DNA of 15,620 bases from DUVT01 sp041675865 (lineage in GTDB: Bacteria; Bacillota_I; Bacilli_A; ML615J-28; CAG-698): positions 1 through 15,620 of the forward strand of contig JBAYTA010000041.1 in NCBI GenBank assembly GCA_041675865.1. The letters run 5' to 3'. The notes below the pieces were generated by a model. It was not told where the DNA came from. It did no database searches and saw nothing but the letters and a program-made list of their open reading frames with translations. A program made the position numbers and the translations under genes. Below, in pieces: positions 8,148 to 15,586 of the stretch. Each line of letters starts with the position of its first letter. Within the stretch, counting starts at the first letter, position 1.

Positions 8148-10394
8148 ATGGTAGAATTATTAGCTCCAGCAGGAAGCAAGGAAGCTTTTTATGCGGCAGT
8201 TGAAAACAAAGCAGATGCTATATATCTAGGTGGAAAACAATTTGGCGCTAGAGCTTATGCCAATAATTTTGACCATGAAGATTTAAAAGAGATGATTAAA
8301 TATGCTCATCTCTTTGATATAAGAGTTTATGTAACTGTTAATACAATTGTTTTTGATGAAGAAATAGATGAATTAATTGAGTTTTTAGATTTCCTTTATT
8401 TAAATGATTGTGATGGTTTAATCATTCAAGACTTAGGAGTTTTAAATATAATAAGGAATAGATATCCTGATTTTGAAATTCACGCTTCAACACAAATGAA
8501 TATACATAGTGTAGAAGAAGCATTAGTTCTAAAAGACTTAGGAGTGAAGAGGATTGTTGTTGCAAGAGAAATTAATCTTGAAACAATAAAAAAAATTAAA
8601 AGAGCAACAAACTTAGAAATTGAAGTCTTTATTCATGGAGCTTTATGTGTATCAAGTTCTGGGAATTGTTATATATCTTCAATCATTGGCAAAAGAAGTG
8701 GTAATAGAGGTAGATGTGCTCAGCCTTGTAGACTACCATATAGTTTAGGTGAAGATAGTGGCTATTTAATTAGTCCAAAGGATTTATATAGTCTTCCTAG
8801 AATTAAAGAACTAATAGAAGCTGGAGTTGATTCCTTAAAAATTGAAGGAAGAATGAAAAGACCAGAATATGTTGCAGGTATTATTAAATCATATCGAAAA
8901 GCAATTGATAATTATTATTATAATACGGAGTTTAATTTAGAAACTGAAGAAATTGAATTAAGGAAATTATTTAACCGCGATTTCACAAAAGGATTTCTTT
9001 TTGATGAAAAGGATGAAGATTATATTAATAAAGAGGCAAGTAATCATCAAGGAATATTAATAGGAAAAGTAATTTCTAGCAATAATAAAACTGTAAAAAT
9101 AAAACTTGATTATGAACTAAATTTTGGTGATAGCATTCGTTTAGTTGGAAATGTCAGTGATGCAATTACTGTTAATCAAATGTATAGAAATAATGAATTA
9201 ATTACAGAAGCAAAAGCAAATGATATTGTTAGTTTAAGAAGTCATGTAGATAATTTAGATTCTGCTTTAGTCTATCTAACTTCTGCTAACAGACAATTAA
9301 AAGAATTAGAAAAATCATATTTAGAACCTAGTAGAAAAATAAATATTTCTGGAACAATTGATTTAATTGATGATTATTTAAGAATAAGTTTAAAATATAA
9401 AAATTATAGATATTCTCTAAATTCTAGCGTTAAGGTAGAAAATCCAAAATCAACCCCAACTAATGAGAGGTTAATAGAACAGTTTAGAAAAACTGCAAAT
9501 ACTGTTTTTGAATTTGAAAGTTTAGACTTAGATATTAAAAGACCAATCTTTATTAGTATTAAGGAAGTTAATGAATTAAGAAGAAGAGCGCTAGATAATT
9601 TTCGTGAAATAATCTCAAAGAAGAATAAAAATAGAAAAACAAGAGAATTTGAGTTTACAAAACCAGATATAATAAACAGAGATAGCCAAATGATTGTGAA
9701 AGTAAGAACCTTTGAACAATTACAAGCTGCTCTAAAATATGAATTAAAAGAAATCTACATAACTGATAAATTATTATTTGATGATCTTAAAACAAATACT
9801 GAGCTTGATGTTTATTATGTAACACCAAGAGCAAGTACAGTGGAAGAAGAAAACGATACAAATATAGTAACAAGTAAACTTGGTAATTATAAAGATTATA
9901 GAACATCTGTCTATATGAATACTACTAATGCTTTAGCTGTAAATCTTTTAGAAAACTTAGGTGCTAAGAGCATTGGTCTATCATTAGAGATGAGTTATAG
10001 TCAGATTGAAAATTTAGTAAATAATTATAAAAAATTATTTTCTAGGCTTCCAAATTTAGAATTTATGGTCTATGGAAGATATGAATTAATGATGCTTAAG
10101 TATAAGTTTGGACTTAAAGAAGACGAATTAGATGGATCGAAAAATTTAGTTGATCGTAAAAATTATTCTTTTCCAACACTTTTGGAAGATGAATATGTTA
10201 AAATATTAAATAGTAAAAGAGTCCATTTAGTTGATTATGTAGAAAAATTAAAAGGTTTAAACATAAGTCCAATTATTGATTTCACAATCGAAACTGCTTC
10301 TGAAGTTGAAGAAGTCTTAGATATATATTTAAAAAATAATAATAAAAATTTAATTGATGTAACACTTGGACACATCAATGAAGGAGTATTATGA
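8148..10394 (+). CDS. Peptidase U32 family protein with DUF3656-type central region (RNA hydroxylase-like)
   Basis: Members once called collagenase-like peptidases are now mostly known as iron-sulfur-dependent RNA or quinone hydroxylases (RlhA on 23S rRNA, TrhP on tRNA, UbiU/UbiV). The N-terminal U32 domain opens with ELLAPAGSKEAF (3-14) and AIYLGG (24-29). The signature FIHGALCVSSSG (161-172) leads into four cysteines, Cys167, Cys174, Cys190 and Cys194, spaced CX6CX15CX3C as in the [4Fe-4S]-binding members. SLKIEGRMKRPEYVA (229-243) and FNRDFTKGF follow, both typical. The 748-residue length and long C-terminal extension fit the RlhA-like large subgroup rather than the ~420-residue forms. After Cys194 there is no cysteine at all, although the C-terminal region of related long proteins usually carries a further cysteine cluster. 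SD AAGGA (8136-8140) supports the ATG. Its TGA stop overlaps the next ATG. rRNA hydroxylation is a family inference. Confidence 0.88.
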   Translation: MVELLAPAGSKEAFYAAVENKADAIYLGGKQFGARAYANNFDHEDLKEMIKYAHLFDIRVYVTVNTIVFDEEIDELIEFLDFLYLNDCDGLIIQDLGVLNIIRNRYPDFEIHASTQMNIHSVEEALVLKDLGVKRIVVAREINLETIKKIKRATNLEIEVFIHGALCVSSSGNCYISSIIGKRSGNRGRCAQPCRLPYSLGEDSGYLISPKDLYSLPRIKELIEAGVDSLKIEGRMKRPEYVAGIIKSYRKAIDNYYYNTEFNLETEEIELRKLFNRDFTKGFLFDEKDEDYINKEASNHQGILIGKVISSNNKTVKIKLDYELNFGDSIRLVGNVSDAITVNQMYRNNELITEAKANDIVSLRSHVDNLDSALVYLTSANRQLKELEKSYLEPSRKINISGTIDLIDDYLRISLKYKNYRYSLNSSVKVENPKSTPTNERLIEQFRKTANTVFEFESLDLDIKRPIFISIKEVNELRRRALDNFREIISKKNKNRKTREFEFTKPDIINRDSQMIVKVRTFEQLQAALKYELKEIYITDKLLFDDLKTNTELDVYYVTPRASTVEEENDTNIVTSKLGNYKDYRTSVYMNTTNALAVNLLENLGAKSIGLSLEMSYSQIENLVNNYKKLFSRLPNLEFMVYGRYELMMLKYKFGLKEDELDGSKNLVDRKNYSFPTLLEDEYVKILNSKRVHLVDYVEKLKGLNISPIIDFTIETASEVEEVLDIYLKNNNKNLIDVTLGHINEGVL

Positions 10395-11650
10395 GTAGAT
10401 GGTTTAAATTAGATAACGCTGCAAAAGTTTTTCCATCGGTTTCCAATAAAAGAAGACCAAATGTTTTTAGAATTGCTTTTGAGTTAACTGAAGAAGTAGA
10501 TCCAGTTATTCTTCAAGATGCTTTAAATAAAACAATAGACCGTTTTAAGTCTTTAAAAGTGAAACTTAAAAGAGGAGTCTTTTGGTATTACTTAGACCCT
10601 AACAATGAAAAAATGGATGTTTTTGAAGAAGATCCATATATGTGTAGAAGAATTACGCGCAAGGAAAATCGTGGCTATTTATTTAGGGTTTTATACTTTA
10701 AAAATAGAATCACTGTTGAAATTTTTCATTCTTTAACTGATGGAACCGGAGGAACGGAATTATTAAAGGCTATTTGTTATAACTACTTAGTATTAAAAGG
10801 TTATGAACTGGATAGTGAAAATTTAATTTTAACTGATGTTGAATCAACATATGAAGAATTCCAAGATAGTTATTTAAAGAATTATGATAGTAGAATTAAA
10901 AGTGCTCCTAGAGATGTGAAAGCATTAAAATTAAAGGGAACTTTATATGATGATTCATGGTTGAGTTTAATAGTTGGAAGTGCAGATTTAAGTAAGACTA
11001 AAGAAGTCGCAAAAAGTTTTAATGCAACAATTACAGAATTCTTATGTGCGTGTTTAATTAAAACAGCTATGAGAACACCGTATATGTTTGATACTAATAA
11101 GAAACCGTTCCAAATGTTAATCCCAGTAAACCTAAGAAAAGTATTTCCATCAAAAACATTAAGGAATTTCTCATTAGTTATTTCTAGTGGATGTTTGATT
11201 GAAAAGGAATTAGATTTTCAAGATATTTTAAAGATTGTAAAAAGTGATTTTGAGTATGGACTTAGAAAAGAATACTTACATGCACAAATTGTTGCGAATG
11301 TTGTTTTAGAAAAGAACATATTTATGAGAATAACTCCGCTGTTCTTAAAATCATTTGCAATGAAAATAGGATACCGCGCTTGGGGAGACTCTATTAATTC
11401 GCTTACAATTTCAAACTTAGGTAAAGTTGACCTTCCAAAATCGATGGAAGATTATGTTGAAAAAGTTGTTTTTTCTAACGGTGCATCAAGTACAATTCCT
11501 GTAAACTGTGGCGTTGTAAGTCATAAAAACAAACTAGTTATTTCTTTTTCAAGTGCAATTATAGAACGAGATTTTCAAAGAGAATTTTTCAGGTTATTAT
11601 CTAGTTATGGAATAGATATAATTATTGAATCTAATGAGTTAGAGGTGTAA
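10391..11650 (+). CDS. HxxxDG acyltransferase-like protein (alcohol acetyltransferase / condensation-domain fold)
   Basis: A 419-residue protein of the chloramphenicol-acetyltransferase-like, CoA-dependent acyltransferase superfamily. The hallmark is HSLTDG (113-118), the HxxxDG motif in which the His acts as general base and the Asp is structural. The two-lobed layout is supported by an early LQDALNKTIDRF (41-52) helix, an internal LIPVNLRKVFP region and the late SNLGKVDLP strand. Such proteins esterify alcohols, glycolipids or peptidyl substrates with acyl groups; substrate and acyl donor cannot be read here. No signal peptide is present, so it is cytoplasmic. It overlaps the U32 gene by 4 bases (ATGA), with SD AAGGAG at 10381-10386. 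The next gene starts 1 base after its stop, pointing to a functional pair with the zinc-ribbon membrane protein. Confidence 0.8.
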   Translation: MSRWFKLDNAAKVFPSVSNKRRPNVFRIAFELTEEVDPVILQDALNKTIDRFKSLKVKLKRGVFWYYLDPNNEKMDVFEEDPYMCRRITRKENRGYLFRVLYFKNRITVEIFHSLTDGTGGTELLKAICYNYLVLKGYELDSENLILTDVESTYEEFQDSYLKNYDSRIKSAPRDVKALKLKGTLYDDSWLSLIVGSADLSKTKEVAKSFNATITEFLCACLIKTAMRTPYMFDTNKKPFQMLIPVNLRKVFPSKTLRNFSLVISSGCLIEKELDFQDILKIVKSDFEYGLRKEYLHAQIVANVVLEKNIFMRITPLFLKSFAMKIGYRAWGDSINSLTISNLGKVDLPKSMEDYVEKVVFSNGASSTIPVNCGVVSHKNKLVISFSSAIIERDFQREFFRLLSSYGIDIIIESNELEV

Positions 11651-11651
11651 T

Positions 11652-12323
11652 ATGAAAAGATGTACAAAATGTAATTTAGAAGTAAATTCTATTCGTAAGA
11701 CATGTCCACTTTGTTTATCTGTTTTAGAGTCTGATGCTAATGATTATGAGAAGAAATATCCAACACCAAAATTTTTACCGAAAAGAAAAAGTTTACTTCT
11801 TCGAATTTTAGCTTTCTTAAGTATAATCAGTATCTTTATATCTGTATTTATAAATGTTATGACATACGAAGAAGGGGAAACTATTTGGAGTGTAATTGTT
11901 ATATTTAATATTGCATATTTTTGGTTGCTAATCAAATCAACATTTAAAAGAGAAGGTAATATTCCAATAAGACTAGTTATTCAAAACATAGCTATAGCCT
12001 TACTTTTATATGGAATTGACTTCTTTACGGGTAATACAGGTTGGGCAATCAATTATGTTGTACCATTTATAACTATGGCATCACTGCTTTCGATTTTATC
12101 ATTATCAATAGGAAGTAAATATAGATATATTAATCATTTTCCTCATATCATAACAGCTATATTTATTGGATTTATTCCAATTCTGCTTTACTTATTTTCG
12201 TGGGTTGATGTATTATGGCCTTCCTTAGCTGCAGCATTATTATCATTTATAACGATTGTTGGAATGATTATAATTGGTGATAGTGATACAAGAGAAGAAA
12301 TTAAGAAAAGATTCCATATCTAA
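11652..12323 (+). CDS. Zinc-ribbon integral membrane protein (DUF6320-like)
   Basis: A 223-residue protein with an N-terminal zinc ribbon, Cys4-X2-Cys7 and Cys18-X2-Cys21 (CTKC, CPLC), then a basic stretch (KFLPKRK) and about six hydrophobic segments near 48-70, 78-96, 104-122, 131-152, 163-183 and 187-209, ending in a short charged tail. This arrangement matches what I recall as DUF6320 proteins, which sit next to acyltransferases of the kind encoded just upstream. Function is unknown; a membrane partner or platform for the acyltransferase is inference from the 1-base spacing. SD AGAGG (11641-11645) lies inside the end of the previous gene. It is the last gene before the hairpin at 12348-12404. 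Confidence 0.72.
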   Translation: MKRCTKCNLEVNSIRKTCPLCLSVLESDANDYEKKYPTPKFLPKRKSLLLRILAFLSIISIFISVFINVMTYEEGETIWSVIVIFNIAYFWLLIKSTFKREGNIPIRLVIQNIAIALLLYGIDFFTGNTGWAINYVVPFITMASLLSILSLSIGSKYRYINHFPHIITAIFIGFIPILLYLFSWVDVLWPSLAAALLSFITIVGMIIIGDSDTREEIKKRFHI

Positions 12324-12347
12324 AGATTAATTAAATAAAAAAACAAT

Positions 12348-12404
12348 ACTTTTATAGTAGATAAAGATTATATACAAGTTTTTTATCTAATATAAAAGTT
12401 TTTT
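12348..12404 (+). terminator. Long AT-rich terminator hairpin of the 7375-12323 operon
   Basis: ACTTTTATA (12348-12356) pairs with TATAAAAGT (12391-12399), and TAGATAAA (12358-12365) pairs with TTTATCTA (12382-12389). Only one G/A mismatch separates the two blocks, giving a 17-bp stem with a 16-base loop. Six T follow (12399-12404). Its GC content is low for a terminator, but stem length and T-run support the role. A run of seven A on the other flank (12337-12343) gives a T-run on the opposite strand as well. Confidence 0.7.
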
Positions 12405-12417
12405 AAAAAAACATTAT

Positions 12418-12440
12418 AATTGAATGGTTTTCATTCAATT
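12418..12440 (+). repeat. Perfect 9-bp inverted repeat between terminator and promoter
   Basis: AATTGAATG (12418-12426) and CATTCAATT (12432-12440) form a perfect inverted repeat around a 5-base GTTTT loop, followed after 4 bases by five T (12445-12449). It lies upstream of the next promoter's -35. It could be a backup terminator or a protein-binding site. The sequence alone does not decide. Confidence 0.55.
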
Positions 12441-12471
12441 TACATTTTTATACAATTTATTAAGATAATGC

Positions 12472-12500
12472 TTTAAATATTTTCCTATTTGTAGTATAAT
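12472..12500 (+). promoter_or_regulatory. Promoter of the EF-G-like gene
   Basis: TTTAAA (12472-12477) and a perfect TATAAT (12495-12500) are separated by 17 bases. The expected start is near 12507, giving a leader of about 35 bases before the ATG at 12543. Confidence 0.65.
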
Positions 12501-12511
12501 AATATAGTGAA

Positions 12512-12526
12512 AAGAAACCGTTTACT
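12512..12526 (+). promoter_or_regulatory. Candidate cre-like operator at the transcription start
   Basis: The 15-mer AAGAAACCGTTTACT matches the loose cre consensus WTGNAANCGNWNNCW at all but its second position and contains an AAAC-C-GTTT symmetric core. Its location, right after the -10 and overlapping the probable start site, is where a LacI/CcpA-type repressor would block transcription. The match is by eye, and the consensus is loose enough for chance hits. Confidence 0.3.
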
Positions 12527-12542
12527 TTAAGGAGGTATTTTA

Positions 12543-14597
12543 ATGAAGGAGTATAAAACGAGTGAAGTTAGGAACATAGCTATCTTAGGCCATATGGGCA
12601 GCGGTAAAACCAGTTTTGGTGAAGCTGCTTTATTTGTATCAAAAGCTATTGAGAAGAAGGGCGAAGTAGAGCGCAAAAACACTGTTGGCGATTACTCTGT
12701 TGAAGAACAAAATCGTCAAACTACACTTAATACAGCACTTCTACCAGTTGAATGGAAAGACCATAAAATAAATATTTTAGATACACCAGGTTCAGAAGAA
12801 TTTATCGGAGAACTTGGGAATGTATTAGCTGTTGTTGATGGTGCAGTTTTATTAATTGATGCTACTAAAGGCGTTGAAGTTGGAGCTGAAAGAGTATGGG
12901 ATGAATTAGCAAAAAGAAATATTCCAACTATCATTTTAATTAATAAAATGGATAAAGAAAACATTAAGTATGAAAATGTTCTTGAATCTATTAAAACAAA
13001 ACTATCACCAAAAGCAGTAGAATTTTCATTCCCTATCGGAACTCAAGATGACTTTAGAGGTTATGCTGGAGTAACTGATAAACTTGCTCATATTTATGAT
13101 GGGGTTAAATGTAATGAAGAACCACTTCCTAATGATGTAACTGATAAAGTTGAAGAATTATATGGTCAACTTTTAGAAAGTGTTGCGGAAACTAGCGAAG
13201 AATTATTAGACAAATATTTCGGTGGTGAGGAGTTAACTGAAGAAGAAGTTGCTGGTGGATTATGTCAAGCAATTAAAGATGGTGATCTATATCCAATAAT
13301 GGTAGCTTCAAGCACTAAAAATATTGGTCTAGAATCAATGCTTAATATGGTTGTGAAATACTTACCAAGCCCATCAGGTAAAAGTTTAACTGGTGTACAT
13401 CCAAAAACCAAAGAAACTATTACAAAAGAAATTAAGGAAGATGCTCCTCTTTCTGGTTATATATTTAAAACTACTATCGACCCATTTATTGGTTCAATTA
13501 ACTTCTTTAAAGTTATTTCTGGTAGTATTAAAGTAGCTCAAGATGTTTATTTACCTGAAACAGATACTACTATCAAAGTTCCTCAATTATTTACATTAAG
13601 AGGTAAAACACAAATTCCACTAGAAACTATTTATGCTGGTGATATTGCATGTGTAGGTAAGGTTGGAGAATTCCACACAGGCTTAACATTCTGTGATAAA
13701 AAAGATCCAGTTATGTTTGATAAAGTTGAACATCCAACACCTATTATTTATGTTGCAATTCAAGCTAAAACAAAACAAGATGAAGATAAGATAAGTGGAT
13801 CATTAAGTAAACTTCGTCAAGAAGATGAAACATTAGAAATTAAACGTAATCCTGAAACTGCTCAATTATTAGTTGGTGGTCAAGGGTTAACTCATATTGG
13901 TTATGTTTTAGAAAAAATGAAGAATATGTTTAAAGTTGATGTTGATATTTTAGATCAAAAAATAGTTTATCGTGAAACTATTCGTTCTAAAGGTGAAGCT
14001 CAAGGTCGTCATAAGAAGCAATCTGGTGGAGCTGGTCAATTTGGTGATGTTTGGATTAGATTCGAACCAACTAGCGAAAACTTTGAATTTGCAGAAGAAG
14101 TTGTTGGTGGAGCAGTTCCTAAGAATTACTTCCCAGCAGTTGAAAAAGGTTTAATAGAAACATTAGAGCATGGTCCACTTGCAGGATTCCCTGTAATTGG
14201 AGTTAAGGCTACTCTATTTGATGGATCTTACCATCCAGTAGATTCTAATGAAATTTCATTCAAACTTGCTGCATCACTAGCATTTAAAAATGCTCTAGAT
14301 AAGCTTAGACCAACAATTCTTGAACCGATTTATGAAGTTAAAATAACTATTAAAGACGAGTTCGTTGGTGATATCATGGGTGATATTACTAAGAGACGTG
14401 GAAGAGTTTTAGGTATGGATCAAAAGGATGGCGTACAGTTTATAATTGCTGAAGTACCAGAAGCAGAAATTATTAAATATGCTGTGGACTTAAAAGCGAT
14501 GACACAAGCAAGCGGACGCTTTAGCCGTGAATTCTTAAGATATGATCAAGTTCCTGAGCATTTAGTAAGTAAAATTATTGAAGAGTATAAAAAATAA
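12543..14597 (+). CDS. EF-G-like translational GTPase (divergent EF-G paralog)
   Basis: A 684-residue protein with EF-G domain order. The G domain has G1 GHMGSGKT (16-23) instead of the usual AHIDAGKT, a switch I that lacks RGIT (RQTT at 58-61), G3 DTPGS (80-84) with Ser84 where EF-G has the catalytic His, and an intact G4 NKMD (134-137). Domain II follows, and domain IV retains KKQSGGAGQFGDVW and the tip loop DGSYHPVDSNE, including the His that approaches the decoding centre. Domain V ends normally. Proteins of this group (EF-G-like/FusA2 type) are paralogs of the main EF-G with unclear roles. It is not beside rpsL, rpsG or tuf, which agrees with a paralog. It has a perfect SD AAGGAGGT (12529-12536), 7 bases from the ATG, and its own promoter, suggesting strong expression. 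A supplementary ribosome factor is the likely role. Confidence 0.9.
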   Translation: MKEYKTSEVRNIAILGHMGSGKTSFGEAALFVSKAIEKKGEVERKNTVGDYSVEEQNRQTTLNTALLPVEWKDHKINILDTPGSEEFIGELGNVLAVVDGAVLLIDATKGVEVGAERVWDELAKRNIPTIILINKMDKENIKYENVLESIKTKLSPKAVEFSFPIGTQDDFRGYAGVTDKLAHIYDGVKCNEEPLPNDVTDKVEELYGQLLESVAETSEELLDKYFGGEELTEEEVAGGLCQAIKDGDLYPIMVASSTKNIGLESMLNMVVKYLPSPSGKSLTGVHPKTKETITKEIKEDAPLSGYIFKTTIDPFIGSINFFKVISGSIKVAQDVYLPETDTTIKVPQLFTLRGKTQIPLETIYAGDIACVGKVGEFHTGLTFCDKKDPVMFDKVEHPTPIIYVAIQAKTKQDEDKISGSLSKLRQEDETLEIKRNPETAQLLVGGQGLTHIGYVLEKMKNMFKVDVDILDQKIVYRETIRSKGEAQGRHKKQSGGAGQFGDVWIRFEPTSENFEFAEEVVGGAVPKNYFPAVEKGLIETLEHGPLAGFPVIGVKATLFDGSYHPVDSNEISFKLAASLAFKNALDKLRPTILEPIYEVKITIKDEFVGDIMGDITKRRGRVLGMDQKDGVQFIIAEVPEAEIIKYAVDLKAMTQASGRFSREFLRYDQVPEHLVSKIIEEYKK

Positions 14598-14606
14598 AAG
14601 AAAAAT

Positions 14607-14631
14607 AATGGGCCATTTATTGGCCCATTTT
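14607..14631 (+). terminator. Hairpin after the EF-G-like gene, abutting the next SD
   Basis: A perfect 9-bp stem AATGGGCCA / TGGCCCATT (14607-14615 with 14621-14629) has a 5-base loop. The T-tract is short (four T, 14628-14631) and runs straight into AGGT, the SD of the next gene. The GC-rich stem is strong, but the short T-tract suggests incomplete termination. Confidence 0.7.
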
Positions 14632-14642
14632 AGGTAAAAATT

Positions 14643-15470
14643 ATGGAATTAAAGTTTAAAGTTACTAAGGAAATGGTGTTAAAAGATTTCTTAAAAGAGG
14701 TTGGTGTATCAAGAACCTTAGGAAGAAAAATTAAATTATACGGCAAAGTCTATCTTAATGATATAGAAGTAAAAAACCATGTTTTAGTTAGAGTTGGTGA
14801 TGTAATAAAAATATATCTTCCTCCAACTATTAATGCAAATATTAAAATTATTAATAAACCGGTAGATGTATTATATGAAGATGAGATTATTATAATAGTT
14901 AATAAAGAAGCTAATCTTTCAATTCAACCCTCTTCAAAGCATCAAGATGATAATTTAGTTTCAAGAGTTTTAGCTTATTTTTTTAAAAACAATATTCAAG
15001 CAAATTGCCATATTCTTACAAGACTTGATTATCCTGTTAGTGGAATAGTAATTATTGCAAAGAATGCTTATGTTCATAATATGCTTTCAAAAACTCAGAT
15101 AAGTAAAGAATATTTATGTAAAACAAGTGAACCATTACCAGAAAATAGCGGAAATATTCATTTACCTATTACAAGAGATTTTACTTCAAAAATTAAAAGA
15201 AAAGTAGATATTTCTGGTAAAGAAGCTACAACACTGTATAGACTAATAAATGAGGATGATTTAGGTTATACATATCTAATTAAAATATTAACGGGAAGAA
15301 CTCATCAAATTAGAGTTCATTTATCTCATTTAGGATCTCCTATAATTGGTGATGAACTCTATTTTGGAAATAAATATCCAAGACTTTTATTGCATTCATA
15401 TAGAGTAAAATTCGTTCATCCTATTAAAATGGAAGATATTGTAATAGAATGTCCTAGTTTGGATTTTTAG
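14643..15470 (+). CDS. RluA-family pseudouridine synthase
   Basis: Converts uridine to pseudouridine in rRNA or tRNA. The N-terminus is an S4-like RNA-binding domain (about 11-60). The catalytic domain holds the RLD motif with the catalytic Asp129, followed by PVSGIVIIAKN (131-141), KEYLC, and the late GRTHQIRVHLSHLGSPIIGDELY motif region (about 223-246) that is diagnostic of the RluA group. The residue before RLD is Thr126 rather than the usual His; the catalytic Asp is unaffected. At 275 residues it is slightly short compared with the ~300 of many relatives. The target uridine is not predictable. The start ATG at 14643 uses a weak AGGT SD (14632-14635) lying next to the upstream hairpin. 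With no promoter seen in the 45-base gap, it probably depends on readthrough from the EF-G-like gene. Confidence 0.92.
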   Translation: MELKFKVTKEMVLKDFLKEVGVSRTLGRKIKLYGKVYLNDIEVKNHVLVRVGDVIKIYLPPTINANIKIINKPVDVLYEDEIIIIVNKEANLSIQPSSKHQDDNLVSRVLAYFFKNNIQANCHILTRLDYPVSGIVIIAKNAYVHNMLSKTQISKEYLCKTSEPLPENSGNIHLPITRDFTSKIKRKVDISGKEATTLYRLINEDDLGYTYLIKILTGRTHQIRVHLSHLGSPIIGDELYFGNKYPRLLLHSYRVKFVHPIKMEDIVIECPSLDF

Positions 15471-15475
15471 ATAAA

Positions 15476-15504
15476 TTGCGATAATTTGAAAATTATGTTA
15501 ATGT
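15476..15504 (+). promoter_or_regulatory. Possible promoter after the rluA-like gene
   Basis: TTGCGA (15476-15481) and TAATGT (15499-15504) are 17 bases apart, with TG at 15496-15497 as an extended -10. The spacer contains the inverted repeat ATAATTT-GA-AAATTAT (15481-15496). No gene is visible downstream inside the window. Confidence 0.3.
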
Positions 15505-15563
15505 ATGATTGTAAATGATATGAGACCAAATAATTAAAAAAAGAAGAAGAAAACAAAGGGGTT

Positions 15564-15586
15564 TAAGGGGGAATGTGTCCCCCTTA
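15564..15586 (+). repeat. GC-rich perfect hairpin near the window end
   Basis: A 9-bp perfect stem TAAGGGGGA / TCCCCCTTA encloses a 5-base loop (ATGTG). A further GGGG (15558-15561) lies just upstream. No T-tract follows on either strand, so it is not a standard terminator. It is far more GC-rich than its surroundings. Role unknown. Confidence 0.6.

Noticed and set aside
12420..12439. Fur-box-like reading of the TGAATG...CATTCA repeat
   Set aside because: It matches the known 7-1-7 Fur pattern poorly, and the EF-G-like gene has no iron link. It is kept only as an inverted repeat.
13972..14154. Plus-strand 60-codon frame inside the EF-G-like gene
   Set aside because: It is an out-of-frame shadow of a strongly conserved domain IV region with no own SD.
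15558..15571. G-quadruplex from the GGGG and GGGGG runs
   Set aside because: Only two G-tracts are present on the strand; an intramolecular quadruplex needs four. The hairpin explanation is better.
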